The notes under the pieces are model-generated. The model worked only from the letters and a program-made list of their open reading frames with translations, was not told where the DNA came from and made no database searches. From Cytobacillus eiseniae (GTDB lineage Bacteria; Bacillota; Bacilli; Bacillales; Cytobacillaceae), in assembly GCF_017874625.1 (NCBI RefSeq), contig NZ_JAGIKZ010000016.1, positions 25,795 through 89,794 of the forward strand: DNA of 64,000 nt, written 5' to 3'. This document shows, one piece after another, positions 26,162 to 35,212 of this stretch. A program made the translations under genes and the position numbers. Each line of letters begins with the position of its first letter. Within the stretch, counting starts at the first letter, position 1.

Positions 26162-26191
26162 AAAAAGCTGCTGGATTCCAGCAGCTTTTGC
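26162..26191. terminator. Bidirectional terminator
   Basis: AAAAAGCTGCTGGA pairs with CCAGCAGCTTTT around a short loop. It serves the nitroreductase and the convergent 32-residue gene. Confidence 0.85.
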
Positions 26192-26201
26192 TATAAACTT
26201 C

Positions 26202-26300
26202 TTATTTCTCTACACCAGAACCGGGCTTATCTTCATAACCAGATGTTAGAATGGCTGTTAAGAATGCAACCATTACACCAAGAACAAGAATCGTCTTCAT
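26202..26300 (-). CDS. 32-residue single-segment membrane peptide
   Basis: A short open frame begins MKTILVLGVMVAFLTAIL and ends with a charged, glycine-containing tail (EDKPGSG). A perfect AAAGGAGG lies ten bases before ATG 26300, and a good promoter lies upstream. The hydrophobic stretch could be a membrane anchor or a signal peptide without a lipobox. It is too short for standard gene callers. No family is recognised. Confidence 0.65.
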   Translation of the reverse strand: MKTILVLGVMVAFLTAILTSGYEDKPGSGVEK

Positions 26301-26353
26301 TATCTATGTATCCTCCTTTTTTTATCAAACCGGAATATAAAAAATACATGTTA

Positions 26354-26382
26354 ATTATAGCCCATTTTATTCAAACTGTGAA
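26354..26382 (-). promoter_or_regulatory. Promoter of the 32-residue peptide gene
   Basis: On the minus strand TTCACA (complement of 26377-26382) and TATAAT (complement of 26354-26359) are separated by exactly 17 bases. Confidence 0.6.
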
Positions 26383-26597
26383 TGAAATGTATGGAGAATT
26401 TTTTACACTTAACAATCAAAAGTCACATCCTTGTTTATTATAGACATAACTTGGTTGAATCATCCTTTATTTCATGTAAGGAAAACGACCTAACTTAAAA
26501 AGGACAACCGAAACTAAGTCACAGTTTAGCATGTTCGTTTGCCGAGCCGCATAGAGTATATTAATCGTCTCTGATAAAGCGACAGGGGGAGGTCCAA

Positions 26598-28493
26598 ATG
26601 GATATTCTAAAAAAAATTGAGATGCATCGCCATGAAGAGGAAAAGTTGAAATGGGAAGGTACATTTAGAGAATATTTAGAGATACTTAAAGAAAAGCCAT
26701 TGGTTGCCCAGTCCGCGCATTCTCGGGTTTATAATATGATCAAAGATGCCGGTGTTGACGAAGTGAAGGGGCAGAAGCGATATCAATTTTTTAGCAATCA
26801 ATTATTCGGACTTGAGGAACCGTTAGAAAGACTGGTAGAAGAATACTTTCATCCTGCTGCGAAAAGGCTGGACGTCCGCAAAAGAATCTTATTATTAATG
26901 GGCCCAGTTAGCGGAGGGAAATCCACATTAGTAACGATGTTAAAAAGAGGGCTTGAAGCCTACTCACATCATGATAATGGGGCAGTGTATGCGATTAAAG
27001 GCTGTCCGATGCATGAGGATCCACTGCATTTAATCCCACATCATCTTAGGAAGGATTTCCATGAAGAGTATGGAATTCGGATTGAAGGGAATCTCTCTCC
27101 ATTAAATAGTATGCGCTTAGAGCAGGAATATGGTGGGCGGATTGAAGATGTCATAATCGAAAGAATCCTTTTTTCTGAAGATAAAAGGACGGGGATTGGT
27201 ACATTCAGTCCATCTGATCCTAAATCACAAGACATTGCTGATTTAACTGGAAGCATTGACTTCTCAACAATTGCTGAATATGGCTCTGAATCAGATCCGC
27301 GGGCATACCGCTTTGATGGTGAATTAAATAAGGCGAACCGTGGAATGATGGAATTCCAGGAAATGCTGAAATGTGATGAGAAGTTCCTTTGGCACTTGCT
27401 CTCCTTGACGCAGGAAGGTAATTTCAAAGCTGGCAGGTTTGCCTTAATATCTGCCGATGAATTAATTGTCGCACATACGAACGAAACAGAATACCGTTCC
27501 TTTATTTCCAATAAGAAAAATGAAGCGCTTCATTCTCGAATCATTGTGATGCCGATTCCATATAATTTAAAGGTCACACAGGAAGAGAAAATCTATGATA
27601 AAATGATTCGCGAAAGTGATGTGTCTGATGTTCATATTGCTCCACATACGCTAAGGGTTGCGGCCATGTTCACGATCTTAACTCGTCTGAAAGAACCGAA
27701 AAAAGGCGATATTGATTTAGTGAAGAAAATGCGCCTGTATGATGGGGAAAATGTGGAAGGCTATAATCGAGCAGATGTGGAGGAATTGAAGAAAGAATAT
27801 GCGGATGAAGGGATGAGTGGAATTGATCCACGTTATGTAATTAACCGAATCTCTTCTACAATTATTCGAAAAGAGATTACGTCCATCAATGCCCTTGATG
27901 TATTGCGCTCATTAAAAGAAGGCTTGGATCAGCATCCGTCAATTACTGCGGAGCTGAAGGAGCGCTATTTAAATTATATTTCACTTGCTCGTAAGGAATA
28001 TGATGATATTGCGAAAAAAGAAGTACAAAAAGCATTCGTCTACTCCTATGAGGAATCGGCAAAAACATTAATGGATAATTACCTCGATAATGTGGAGGCA
28101 TACTGCAATAAATCGAAGCTAAGAGATCCATTGACAGGGGAGGAAATCAATCCGGATGAAAAGCTGATGCGTTCGATTGAAGAGCAAATCGGCATTTCTG
28201 AAAATGCGAAGAAAGCATTCCGTGAAGAAATTCTTATCCGTATTTCTGCTTATGCTCGTAAAGGAAAACGATTTGACTATAATTCACATGATCGCCTTCG
28301 TGAAGCGATCCAAAAGAAATTATTTGCTGATTTAAAGGATGTAGTGAAAATTACGACATCAACAAAAACACCAGATGAGCAGCAGCTGAAGAAAGTAAAT
28401 GAAGTCGTCGCTCGGTTAATTGATGAGCATGGATATAACTCGACCTCTGCAAATGAATTGCTGCGTTATGTTGGTAGTTTGTTAAATCGATAA
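26598..28493 (+). CDS. prkA: PrkA serine protein kinase / AAA+ protein
   Basis: A 631-residue protein with an N-terminal AAA+ core and a C-terminal PrkA domain. Walker A is GPVSGGKSTL near residue 105. The family is described as a serine kinase, and in Bacillus also as a Lon-like protease, with a role in sporulation regulation. GGGGGAGG precedes the ATG. A CATAGAGT motif near 26551 weakly resembles a SigE -10 element, without a convincing -35. It lies just upstream of yhbH, the conserved partner. Confidence 0.95.
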   Translation: MDILKKIEMHRHEEEKLKWEGTFREYLEILKEKPLVAQSAHSRVYNMIKDAGVDEVKGQKRYQFFSNQLFGLEEPLERLVEEYFHPAAKRLDVRKRILLLMGPVSGGKSTLVTMLKRGLEAYSHHDNGAVYAIKGCPMHEDPLHLIPHHLRKDFHEEYGIRIEGNLSPLNSMRLEQEYGGRIEDVIIERILFSEDKRTGIGTFSPSDPKSQDIADLTGSIDFSTIAEYGSESDPRAYRFDGELNKANRGMMEFQEMLKCDEKFLWHLLSLTQEGNFKAGRFALISADELIVAHTNETEYRSFISNKKNEALHSRIIVMPIPYNLKVTQEEKIYDKMIRESDVSDVHIAPHTLRVAAMFTILTRLKEPKKGDIDLVKKMRLYDGENVEGYNRADVEELKKEYADEGMSGIDPRYVINRISSTIIRKEITSINALDVLRSLKEGLDQHPSITAELKERYLNYISLARKEYDDIAKKEVQKAFVYSYEESAKTLMDNYLDNVEAYCNKSKLRDPLTGEEINPDEKLMRSIEEQIGISENAKKAFREEILIRISAYARKGKRFDYNSHDRLREAIQKKLFADLKDVVKITTSTKTPDEQQLKKVNEVVARLIDEHGYNSTSANELLRYVGSLLNR

Positions 28494-28501
28494 ATAGAAT
28501 G

Positions 28502-28535
28502 AAAAGGGACTGACAAAATCTGTCAGTCCCTTTTG
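28502..28535 (+). terminator. Terminator of prkA
   Basis: AAAAGGGACTGACA pairs perfectly with TGTCAGTCCCTTTT over a five-base loop. Confidence 0.9.
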
Positions 28536-28598
28536 ACTAAATGTAGTTTGGTTGTAACTAGGTGATCAACCATGTTTTTAACCTTCTATTCATTTTTG

Positions 28599-28742
28599 CT
28601 ATTGTTCCTCGCTGTCTGCTGTTTGCAGTGCATAAACAGCATTCTCGCTGCAGCTGGAACAAATCGGTTTGTTATTAATATAAGTCATTCGTTCAAAAAT
28701 AGTTAGTTCTCCACAGCGTTCGCAACAAAGTAATTCGCTCAT
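28599..28742 (-). CDS. 47-residue zinc-ribbon peptide
   Basis: Reading leftward from ATG 28742, after GGGGTGAT, is a 47-residue frame with two cysteine pairs (CCERC and CSSC, 17 residues apart), as in small treble-clef or zinc-ribbon proteins. The layout recalls Gin/CsfB-like anti-sigma peptides, but sequence identity is not evident. It lies antisense between prkA and yhbH and is too short for usual gene callers. Confidence 0.7.
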   Translation of the reverse strand: MSELLCCERCGELTIFERMTYINNKPICSSCSENAVYALQTADSEEQ

Positions 28743-29098
28743 AACATCACCCCTTTTGTATGTTTACTATACTTTATTAGGGCATGTACGAATATATGTA
28801 TGAAACACTGTCAGTCCTCGTTTAAATAGTAGACTAAGTAATCTGCGCCATGTGGACTTAAGTATAAGGGAAGTAAATTTCCTTTACGCTATTATCGAAA
28901 TTATTTGTAAATTATTATTTGGGTTCTGCATAGGATAGAGTAATAAACACTATATGGATAAAGTTGTCCAAAGTTGACGCTTAGCCAAATGTTTGTCATG
29001 TATTGTCAAACGCTATCCATTCTTCACATGACACCCTTATATAGTATGTTGCTAAGTTAGAAGTGTGCACAAAATGGAATAAAAGGAGGGCTTAATAA
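28743..29098. other. Gene-free stretch before yhbH
   Basis: It must contain the yhbH promoter. I see a near-palindrome around AAGGGAAGTAAATTTCC (28867-28884) and two TTGTCA motifs near 28995 and 29003, but no standard -35/-10 pair. A sporulation sigma factor is plausible. Confidence 0.4.
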
Positions 29099-30271
29099 AT
29101 GAACGATCCAAATAATCATCAGTTTGTTATTTCCCAAGAAGATTGGTCCCTCCATCGTAAAGGCCATGACGACCAGCAACGCCATCAAGAAAAGGTGCAG
29201 GATGCCATTCGGAATAATTTGCCTGATTTAATCACAGAAGAGAGTATAGTGATGTCGAATGGTCGAGAAGTAGTAAAGATCCCAATTCGTTCGTTGGACG
29301 AATATAAAATTCGTTATAATTATGATAAAAACAAACATGTTGGTCAAGGAGATGGAGAAAGTCAAATTGGTGATGTAGTTGCACGTGATGGTTCACCAAG
29401 TGCAAAGGGTCCAGGAAAAGGGCAAGGTGCAGGGGATCAGCCTGGAGAAGATTATTTCGAAGCTGAAGTGTCTTTAATGGAAATAGAGGAGGCACTCTTT
29501 AAACAGCTGGAGCTGCCGAATTTAAAGCGTAAGGAACAAGCCGAAAATATTGTTGAACACATTGAATTTAATGATATTCGCAAGACTGGGTTAATGGGGA
29601 ATATTGATAAAAAGAGAACGATGATGACTGCATTTAAACGGAATGCAATGACAGGAAAACCGAGCTTTCATCCAATCTATCAGGAAGATTTAAAGTTTAA
29701 AACATGGAATGAAGTCGTGAAGCCAGATTCAAAAGCTGTCGTGTTAGCGATGATGGACACGAGCGGATCAATGGGAATCTGGGAGAAATATATGGCAAGA
29801 AGCTTCTTCTTCTGGATGACTAGATTTCTGCGAACGAAATATGAAACCGTTGAAATTGAATTTATTGCCCATCATACAGAAGCGAAGGTCGTATCAGAAG
29901 AAGATTTCTTTTCAAAGGGAGAGAGTGGGGGAACGATTTGTTCATCTGCTTATCGCAAAGCACTTGAACTTATTGAAACGAAATACAATCCGCAAAAATA
30001 TAATATTTATCCTTTCCATTTTTCAGATGGTGACAACTTAACCTCTGACAATGCGCGCTGTGTAAAGCTTGTGGAGCAAATGATGAAAGTATCTAATATG
30101 TTCTATTATGGAGAAGTCAATCAGTACAACCGCCACTCAACCCTTATGTCCGCTTATAAAAATATCAAACATGAAGATTTCCGTTATTACATTCTTAAGC
30201 AAAAAGTAGATGTGTTTCATGCGATGAAGAGCTTCTTTAGGAAGGAACAGGAAGGGAAGCTGTATGTGTAG
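29099..30271 (+). CDS. yhbH: YhbH sporulation protein (DUF444, vWA fold)
   Basis: A 390-residue DUF444 protein. The C-terminal half has a von Willebrand A fold with the metal site MMDTSGSMG; a glycine-rich linker ([18 protein letters not shown]) separates it from the charged N-terminal part. In many bacteria it travels with PrkA and SpoVR, and in Bacillus it is a mother-cell sporulation gene. AAAAGGAGG precedes the ATG. The partner spoVR lies about 29 kb away in this window. Confidence 0.94.
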   Translation: MNDPNNHQFVISQEDWSLHRKGHDDQQRHQEKVQDAIRNNLPDLITEESIVMSNGREVVKIPIRSLDEYKIRYNYDKNKHVGQGDGESQIGDVVARDGSPSAKGPGKGQGAGDQPGEDYFEAEVSLMEIEEALFKQLELPNLKRKEQAENIVEHIEFNDIRKTGLMGNIDKKRTMMTAFKRNAMTGKPSFHPIYQEDLKFKTWNEVVKPDSKAVVLAMMDTSGSMGIWEKYMARSFFFWMTRFLRTKYETVEIEFIAHHTEAKVVSEEDFFSKGESGGTICSSAYRKALELIETKYNPQKYNIYPFHFSDGDNLTSDNARCVKLVEQMMKVSNMFYYGEVNQYNRHSTLMSAYKNIKHEDFRYYILKQKVDVFHAMKSFFRKEQEGKLYV

Positions 30272-30279
30272 TGACGTAG

Positions 30280-30307
30280 ACCCCAATCGTGTAGGTTGGG
30301 GGTTTTT
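30280..30307 (+). terminator. Terminator of yhbH
   Basis: ACCCCAA pairs with TTGGGGGT and a T run follows. Confidence 0.85.
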
Positions 30308-30447
30308 CTATGATTCTATGACACGAATATTTAGTACAATATCATACAGTCTGTATAGTTTTCCAAATGGTTGTTATCGAACAAGATTAGGTATAATTCG
30401 ATCCTTTTATGGAGATAAATTATAAAAATTCCAAAAAGGTGGATGTA

Positions 30448-31236
30448 ATGAACAACTACACAAATGACAACACCGCCAGAAGGTATAAAGCCCATGTTAG
30501 TACATTAGGGACCACTCAATTGCATTTGAGAAATCCTTATATTATTGCTTGGTGGTCTGCTGCGTTCCCTGGATTTGGGCATATGCTTTTATCGAAATAC
30601 CTTAGAGGCTATTCATTATTTATTTGGGAAGTAATTGTTAATGTGAAAGCAAATGTGAATTTAGCCATGATTTATTCTTTTCAAGGGAATATCGACATGG
30701 CCAAAGAGATATTAGACACAAGATGGCTACTTATGTATATCCCTGTTTATATATTTGGAATCTGGGATAGTTATCGAACAACAGTGGATATGAATAGGGT
30801 TTATCTTATGGCAGAACGAGAGGAGCACCGTATTAATTCTTTTTCAATTGGTGCTTTAGAGATTAACTATCTGGATAAACGAAATCCAGTTCTTTCTATT
30901 ATTTGGTCATTATTTATCCCTGGTTTAGGACAGCTCTATATACATAGAATTTTAACGGCAGTATTTGTTATTATTTGGTTAGTAATATTTTATTTTTTTT
31001 CGCATGTTCAAGAAGCCGTTGTGCTCTTGTTTTTAGGAAAAGTGAAAGAAGCAACCTCTGTGTTAAAACCTGAGTGGCTATTATTTATTCCTTCTCATTA
31101 TGGATTTGCCATTTATGATTCTTATATTAATACAGTAGAAAATAATAAACTGTTTGAAAAAGAATTACAGAATCATTTGAAAGATAATTATCAATCTACT
31201 GGATTTAAAATACGAAAGGGACAAAAATTAAAGTGA
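30448..31236 (+). CDS. Membrane protein with duplicated TM2-like unit
   Basis: A 262-residue membrane protein built of two similar halves. Each has a 'P-G-x-G-x-x-x-x' hairpin (FPGFGHMLLSKYLRGYSLF and IPGLGQLYIHRILTAVF), a second hydrophobic segment and an aromatic 'IYDSY/IWDSY' motif, so an internal duplication is evident. The start is ATG 30448 after AAAAGGTGG rather than the ATG at 30409. It overlaps the next gene by four bases. TM2-like proteins are common, but the function is unknown. Confidence 0.75.
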   Translation: MNNYTNDNTARRYKAHVSTLGTTQLHLRNPYIIAWWSAAFPGFGHMLLSKYLRGYSLFIWEVIVNVKANVNLAMIYSFQGNIDMAKEILDTRWLLMYIPVYIFGIWDSYRTTVDMNRVYLMAEREEHRINSFSIGALEINYLDKRNPVLSIIWSLFIPGLGQLYIHRILTAVFVIIWLVIFYFFSHVQEAVVLLFLGKVKEATSVLKPEWLLFIPSHYGFAIYDSYINTVENNKLFEKELQNHLKDNYQSTGFKIRKGQKLK

Positions 31237-31703
31237 ATATGCAAATTTTTTCGACCTTTGAGATTAGCTCCTATTTAGAATTGGCCATATCGAGTTTAGA
31301 AGAAAAAGGAATAAAAAAAGAACAAATCTATGCTGTACCTTTGGATAATCGCACAGAGGAACGAAGGGTTTTTGATTCCCTTCATCGTTCGGATGGTACT
31401 AGCCTAATTGATGTAGGTGCTGCTCTTGCCACAGCCTTTTCTGTTATTGGTGCGAGTGTTGGGTTTAAATTATCATGGGGGCCCATTTATTGGGGGCTAA
31501 TAGGTGCGTTTATCGGGTTTGTCCTTGGAGTTGCTATTCGTCTTTTTACTGAATTGGTTGTAAAGAAGAACAGACGTCTGTTAAAGGGAAAATATTCTGA
31601 GGTTATTCTAATTATTGATTGTGAAGAATCACAAGCTGCGTTTATAGAGAACGTGCTATGGAATCATTATGCATTAGGTGTTGCAAAAGTAAGGAAGGTA
31701 TAA
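31233..31703 (+). CDS. Glycine-zipper membrane protein, general-stress-17M-like
   Basis: A 156-residue protein. An N-terminal alpha/beta unit (FSTFEISSYLELAISSLEEKGI) resembles the substrate-like start of GSP17M/YflT-type proteins, followed by two glycine-rich membrane segments (residues about 55-105) and a C-terminal soluble tail. The GTG start at 31233 overlaps the preceding stop as GTGA; ATG 31239 is an alternative. It is translationally coupled to the TM2-like gene, so the two probably act together. Confidence 0.7.
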   Translation: MNMQIFSTFEISSYLELAISSLEEKGIKKEQIYAVPLDNRTEERRVFDSLHRSDGTSLIDVGAALATAFSVIGASVGFKLSWGPIYWGLIGAFIGFVLGVAIRLFTELVVKKNRRLLKGKYSEVILIIDCEESQAAFIENVLWNHYALGVAKVRKV

Positions 31704-31849
31704 AAAATGACTTTGGGATTTTTTTATGCTGCCTAACAAATAGGAGGTTTTTACAAAGGGCTTATTTAATTTGGAGGATAATAGGTGTCTTGTCTATGTC
31801 CTATATTAAACCATTACAGCATTTAAATTTGCCAAACATAGAAAACGAA

Positions 31850-31985
31850 GGCTATTTTTGCAAACAATGTTGTTATTTTACACATAATTAGTAAAGGTTG
31901 ATTTCCGCTTCAATCAACAGACCTATTTAGTAAACCATTCATTCTAGTATTTGCTATAAAAACAACAATCTTTTAGAAAAGAGCC
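31850..31985 (-). repeat. MITE-like element, family A copy 2
   Basis: 136 bp, homologous in reverse to 18182-18314 and to the ends of 58665-58962. On the minus strand it begins GGCTCTTTTCTAAAAGATTG and ends with a run matching GTGTAAAATA..CAACATTG. No target-site duplication is obvious. Together with the flanking bases it makes up the gene-free stretch 31704-32079. Confidence 0.8.
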
Positions 31986-32001
31986 AAAACAAAAAAATCA
32001 A

Positions 32002-32030
32002 AAGTCCCCAATCCTAAAGGAAGGGGACTT
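32002..32030 (-). terminator. Terminator of the MOSC gene
   Basis: AAGTCCCC pairs with GGGGACTT; on the minus strand a T-rich tail follows. Confidence 0.75.
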
Positions 32031-32079
32031 AATGGATCGTCTCATTTAAAGAAAAGCATACCGTTTATCTATTCGATTA

Positions 32080-32643
32080 TTAAACTCGCTCAAGCTTTTT
32101 AAAAGGTTCAGACGGTAATCGTACATGAATGGAATCTCCAGGTTTTACTTCTCCACTTTGTACTATCACCCCCATTATTCCTGCCTTCCGTATCAGATTC
32201 CCTTGCTCATCTTCGTCTAGAACCGCCTTTAATAGGCCAGTTTGAAAATGGTCGATTTGAGCACAAGGGTTCCGTAAGCCTGTTATTTTTACGATTGCTG
32301 TTGTACCGATGTGTAAAAGTGTATCAGTCGGTAAATCTAAAAGATTGATTCCAACTGTTGTAATATTTTCCCCCATTTGTCCTGGTTCAACAGTAAAGCG
32401 ATCTTTTAGATCTTCAAATAATTCCTTTTGAATCAAATGTACTTGTCTTAAATTGGGCTGATTTGGATTTTGTGCCACTCTTGAGCGATGTTTAACGGTA
32501 GCGCCGCAATGAGCATCACCTTTCACCCCCAATCCTTCAACTAATTTAATGCTTTTTTGATTTTCTTTGCTGAAAGTATGTGTAGCACTTACGCTAACTG
32601 CAATCACCTTTCCACAAATAGAACCATCCTTTTGTTCATTCAT
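32080..32643 (-). CDS. MOSC-domain protein
   Basis: A 187-residue single-domain MOSC protein, the fold that carries sulfur or molybdenum cofactor in Moco sulfurases and YiiM-type reductases. The family cysteine is in ITGLRNPCAQID (about residue 127), and GVKGDAHCG near the N-terminus is also typical. AGGAG precedes the ATG. It is monocistronic. Cofactor transfer or detoxification of N-hydroxylated compounds are the usual roles; neither can be chosen here. Confidence 0.88.
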   Translation of the reverse strand: MNEQKDGSICGKVIAVSVSATHTFSKENQKSIKLVEGLGVKGDAHCGATVKHRSRVAQNPNQPNLRQVHLIQKELFEDLKDRFTVEPGQMGENITTVGINLLDLPTDTLLHIGTTAIVKITGLRNPCAQIDHFQTGLLKAVLDEDEQGNLIRKAGIMGVIVQSGEVKPGDSIHVRLPSEPFKKLERV

Positions 32644-32906
32644 TTTTTCACTCCTAATGTTTTGATATTCAGTTTATATGTTCCGTTTTTCTTCAAATAT
32701 CCCTGCTAGATTAGTGAAATGATAGTTTAATTTTCATTATCGATCATCTATTTAACTAGTCTTCTATGATGCAATATTTAAAGTTTTATTAAAAATATTC
32801 AGAAAGTGTATAATCCCCATAATAAATTAATGGTAAAATATTAGTATAAAAGAATTTTCCTAGCCATAAGGCTAATTACTTAACGTTTTCATGCGAGGAG
32901 GATGGG

Positions 32907-33599
32907 ATGGAAAATATAAAAGATACTGTAAAAGAAGTGATATTTGCGATTTTGCCTTTATCATTAGTTGTTATCGCATTGCAATTTACGATTATTGGCA
33001 TGCCCACTGAAATTTTTATTCAATTTCTAATTGGAATCCTTATGGTATCCATTGGATTAATTCTTTTCTTATTAGGAGTAAATATCGGTTTACTTCCAAT
33101 AGGAGAAATGATTGGTTCTTCCCTGCCGAAGATGGGGAAAGTTTGGCTCGTTGTCTTTTTTGGTTTTCTGCTCGGTTTTGTTGCGACTGTTGCTGAACCA
33201 GATGTCCGTGTATTAGCGAAACAAGTGGCGACCGTTTCGGATGGAACAGTCCCGGGAAATATTTTAATTTATACGGTTGCTTTAGGCGTGGCTATTTTTG
33301 TTGGTTTAGCAATGGTTAGGCTCGTATTTAATATCCCGATCACCTATATATTAATTGGAGGATATGGACTTATTTTCCTGCTGTCTGCATTCACACCAGA
33401 TCAATTTGTTCCGATTTCACTTGATTCAGGCGGTGTGACGACTGGGCCGATGACCGTTCCATTTATTTTAGCTTTAGGAGTTGGGGTGGCATCTGTTCTT
33501 AGAGGGAAGGCAGCATCTTCAGATGGCTTTGGATTAGTAGCGCTTGCATCCATTGGCCCTGTCTTGGCGGTTCTTGTGTTAGGGGTGATTTATGGATGA
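32907..33599 (+). CDS. DUF1538 membrane protein, first copy
   Basis: A 230-residue polytopic protein with about seven hydrophobic segments. The DUF1538 hallmarks are FLLGFVATVAEPDVRVLA and SLDSGGVTTGPMTVPF, with conserved acidic residues inside the membrane region, suggesting a transporter. AGGAGG precedes the ATG. A TATAAT at 32809 with a poor -35 is the likely promoter. It overlaps the second copy by four bases (ATGA) and is followed by two P-II proteins, so a regulated transport complex is inferred. Confidence 0.85.
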   Translation: MENIKDTVKEVIFAILPLSLVVIALQFTIIGMPTEIFIQFLIGILMVSIGLILFLLGVNIGLLPIGEMIGSSLPKMGKVWLVVFFGFLLGFVATVAEPDVRVLAKQVATVSDGTVPGNILIYTVALGVAIFVGLAMVRLVFNIPITYILIGGYGLIFLLSAFTPDQFVPISLDSGGVTTGPMTVPFILALGVGVASVLRGKAASSDGFGLVALASIGPVLAVLVLGVIYG

Positions 33600-34366
33600 A
33601 GATACATATATTTGATGGCTTTTCACATGTGCTTTATGAAGTAGCAATGGCGCTAATCCCCTTAATGATTTTTTTCTTATTCTTTCAATTTTTCATCTTA
33701 AAACTTCCATTAAAAAAACTGAAGGATATTGCGATTGGTATGTTTCTAACGTTTTGGGGGCTTGTATTTTTCCTCCAAGGGGTTCATATTGGGTTTCTGC
33801 CCGCTGGTGAGGCAATGGGGAAGATCCTTGGCGAAATGGATTTCCTATGGGTGCTTGTGCCGATTGGGTTTGTACTAGGCTTCGTGGCAACTTTTGCTGA
33901 ACCAGCGGTTAGTGTATTAATTCATCAAGTTGAAAAAGTCTCTGGTGGGTACATCCCTCAAAAGGTTATGCTATATACATTATCAATAGGTGTAGCCACA
34001 TCTGTTGCGTTAGCGATGGTGCGAATCATCTTTGGGATACCGATCCTCTATTTTATTATCCCAGGATATATCATTGCACTCATCCTCATTCGATTCTCTT
34101 CTCGAACATTTACAGCAATTGCCTTTGATTCTGGCGGTGTTGCAACAGGTCCCATGACTGCCACTTTTCTTGTTGCTTTGTTTGTAGGGATCTCTTCTAC
34201 AATTGAAGGGCGTGATCCATTAATGGATGGCTTTGGGATGGTTGCATTAGTGGCGCTTTCTCCGATATTATCAGTGTTAATCTTAGGATTACTTTATGGC
34301 CGAAAGGAGAAGGAGAATGAACGAAATTTCGAGCAAGCTGATCGGGCAGTTGAACACGAATCATAA
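33596..34366 (+). CDS. DUF1538 membrane protein, second copy
   Basis: A 256-residue paralogue of the preceding protein, with the matching motifs FVLGFVATFAEPAVSVLI and AFDSGGVATGPMTATF. The copies probably form a heterodimer, each supplying one inverted or parallel half. The C-terminal tail is charged (KEKENERNFEQADRAVE). The start overlaps the first copy as ATGA, and the end overlaps the first P-II gene by 50 bases. Confidence 0.85.
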   Translation: MKIHIFDGFSHVLYEVAMALIPLMIFFLFFQFFILKLPLKKLKDIAIGMFLTFWGLVFFLQGVHIGFLPAGEAMGKILGEMDFLWVLVPIGFVLGFVATFAEPAVSVLIHQVEKVSGGYIPQKVMLYTLSIGVATSVALAMVRIIFGIPILYFIIPGYIIALILIRFSSRTFTAIAFDSGGVATGPMTATFLVALFVGISSTIEGRDPLMDGFGMVALVALSPILSVLILGLLYGRKEKENERNFEQADRAVEHES

Positions 34367-34688
34367 GCTATTAGTAACGATTGTAAAAAAAGGGTTGGCC
34401 ACTAAAGTTGTGAAAGCGTCTAAAGGTGCAGGGGCAAAGGGCGGGACCATTCTCTTTGGAAAAGGGCATGGCATACATGAGAAAAGAACATTTCTCGGAT
34501 TTACGATTGATTCAGATAAAGAGGTTATTTTAACATTAATGCCAGTTGATATTATGGAAGACATTCTAAAGGCAGTGGAGGAAGCTGCCAATTTACACAA
34601 ACCCTCACATGGTATAGGTTTTGTTGTTGATGTGAAAAAACTCGGTGGCATCGCACATATGCTCCATCTCTATGAAAATAATGAATAG
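34317..34688 (+). CDS. P-II-like signalling protein, first copy
   Basis: A 123-residue P-II-fold protein. The pattern KLLVTIVKKGLATKVVKASKGAGAKGGTI and the C-terminal HGIGFVVDVKKLGGI fit the ferredoxin-like P-II trimer. The T-loop region (ILFGKGHGIHEKRTFLG) lacks the classical uridylylated tyrosine, so signalling by nucleotide binding is likelier. AAGGAGAAGGAG precedes ATG 34317; a longer frame begins at 34296. Partner targets should be the DUF1538 proteins. Confidence 0.85.
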   Translation: MNEISSKLIGQLNTNHKLLVTIVKKGLATKVVKASKGAGAKGGTILFGKGHGIHEKRTFLGFTIDSDKEVILTLMPVDIMEDILKAVEEAANLHKPSHGIGFVVDVKKLGGIAHMLHLYENNE

Positions 34689-34745
34689 GAAGTGGCCAAT
34701 GGGTAAAACTGGGCAGTTTCTAAAATATAGATAACGGAGGTTATC

Positions 34746-35108
34746 ATGAAAAACACGATTCTTTACGATGTGATTGTGACAATAGTAAATAAAGGGCACT
34801 CCGAAAGAGTAGTAGATGCTTCTAAAAAAGCGGGTGCAGAGGGTGGAACGATTCTCAATGGCCGTGGAACAGGGATTCATGAACAAGCGAAGCTTTTTTC
34901 CTTCACAATCGAGCCTGAAAAGGAGATCATTTTAACTTTAATTGATCGGAGAAAAACAGAGCAGGTATTACAGGCAATCATGGTTGAAGGAGAGCTTGAA
35001 AAACCAGGGAAAGGGATCGCCTTTGTACTTGAAGTAGAAAGGACAATTGGGATCTGCCATTTAATCGAATGGTTCGATGAGGACCAGCCTGAACATGACG
35101 ATGTATAG
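34746..35108 (+). CDS. P-II-like signalling protein, second copy
   Basis: A 120-residue paralogue of the preceding protein (DVIVTIVNKGHSERVVDASKKAGAEGG; GKGIAFVLEVERTIGI). The T-loop also lacks the usual tyrosine and ends HEQAKLFSF. CGGAGG precedes the ATG. Two P-II-like proteins with two DUF1538 proteins suggest paired subunits. Confidence 0.85.
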   Translation: MKNTILYDVIVTIVNKGHSERVVDASKKAGAEGGTILNGRGTGIHEQAKLFSFTIEPEKEIILTLIDRRKTEQVLQAIMVEGELEKPGKGIAFVLEVERTIGICHLIEWFDEDQPEHDDV

Positions 35109-35110
35109 CA

Positions 35111-35134
35111 GGGAGAGGGAAACCTCTCTTTTTC
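35111..35134 (+). terminator. Terminator of the DUF1538/P-II operon
   Basis: GAGAGG pairs with CCTCTC around a GAAA tetraloop, followed by five T. Confidence 0.8.
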
Positions 35135-35212
35135 TATTATCGTAAGCAGGATTTCAATGTGTAAATCATGAACCTAGATAAAGAGTCTGTTTTTAAGATG
35201 AGGAGGATGTTG

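Noticed and set aside
31658..31891. 77-residue frame downstream of the glycine-zipper gene
   Set aside because: It overlaps that gene's end in another frame and its tail is made of the MITE-like repeat.
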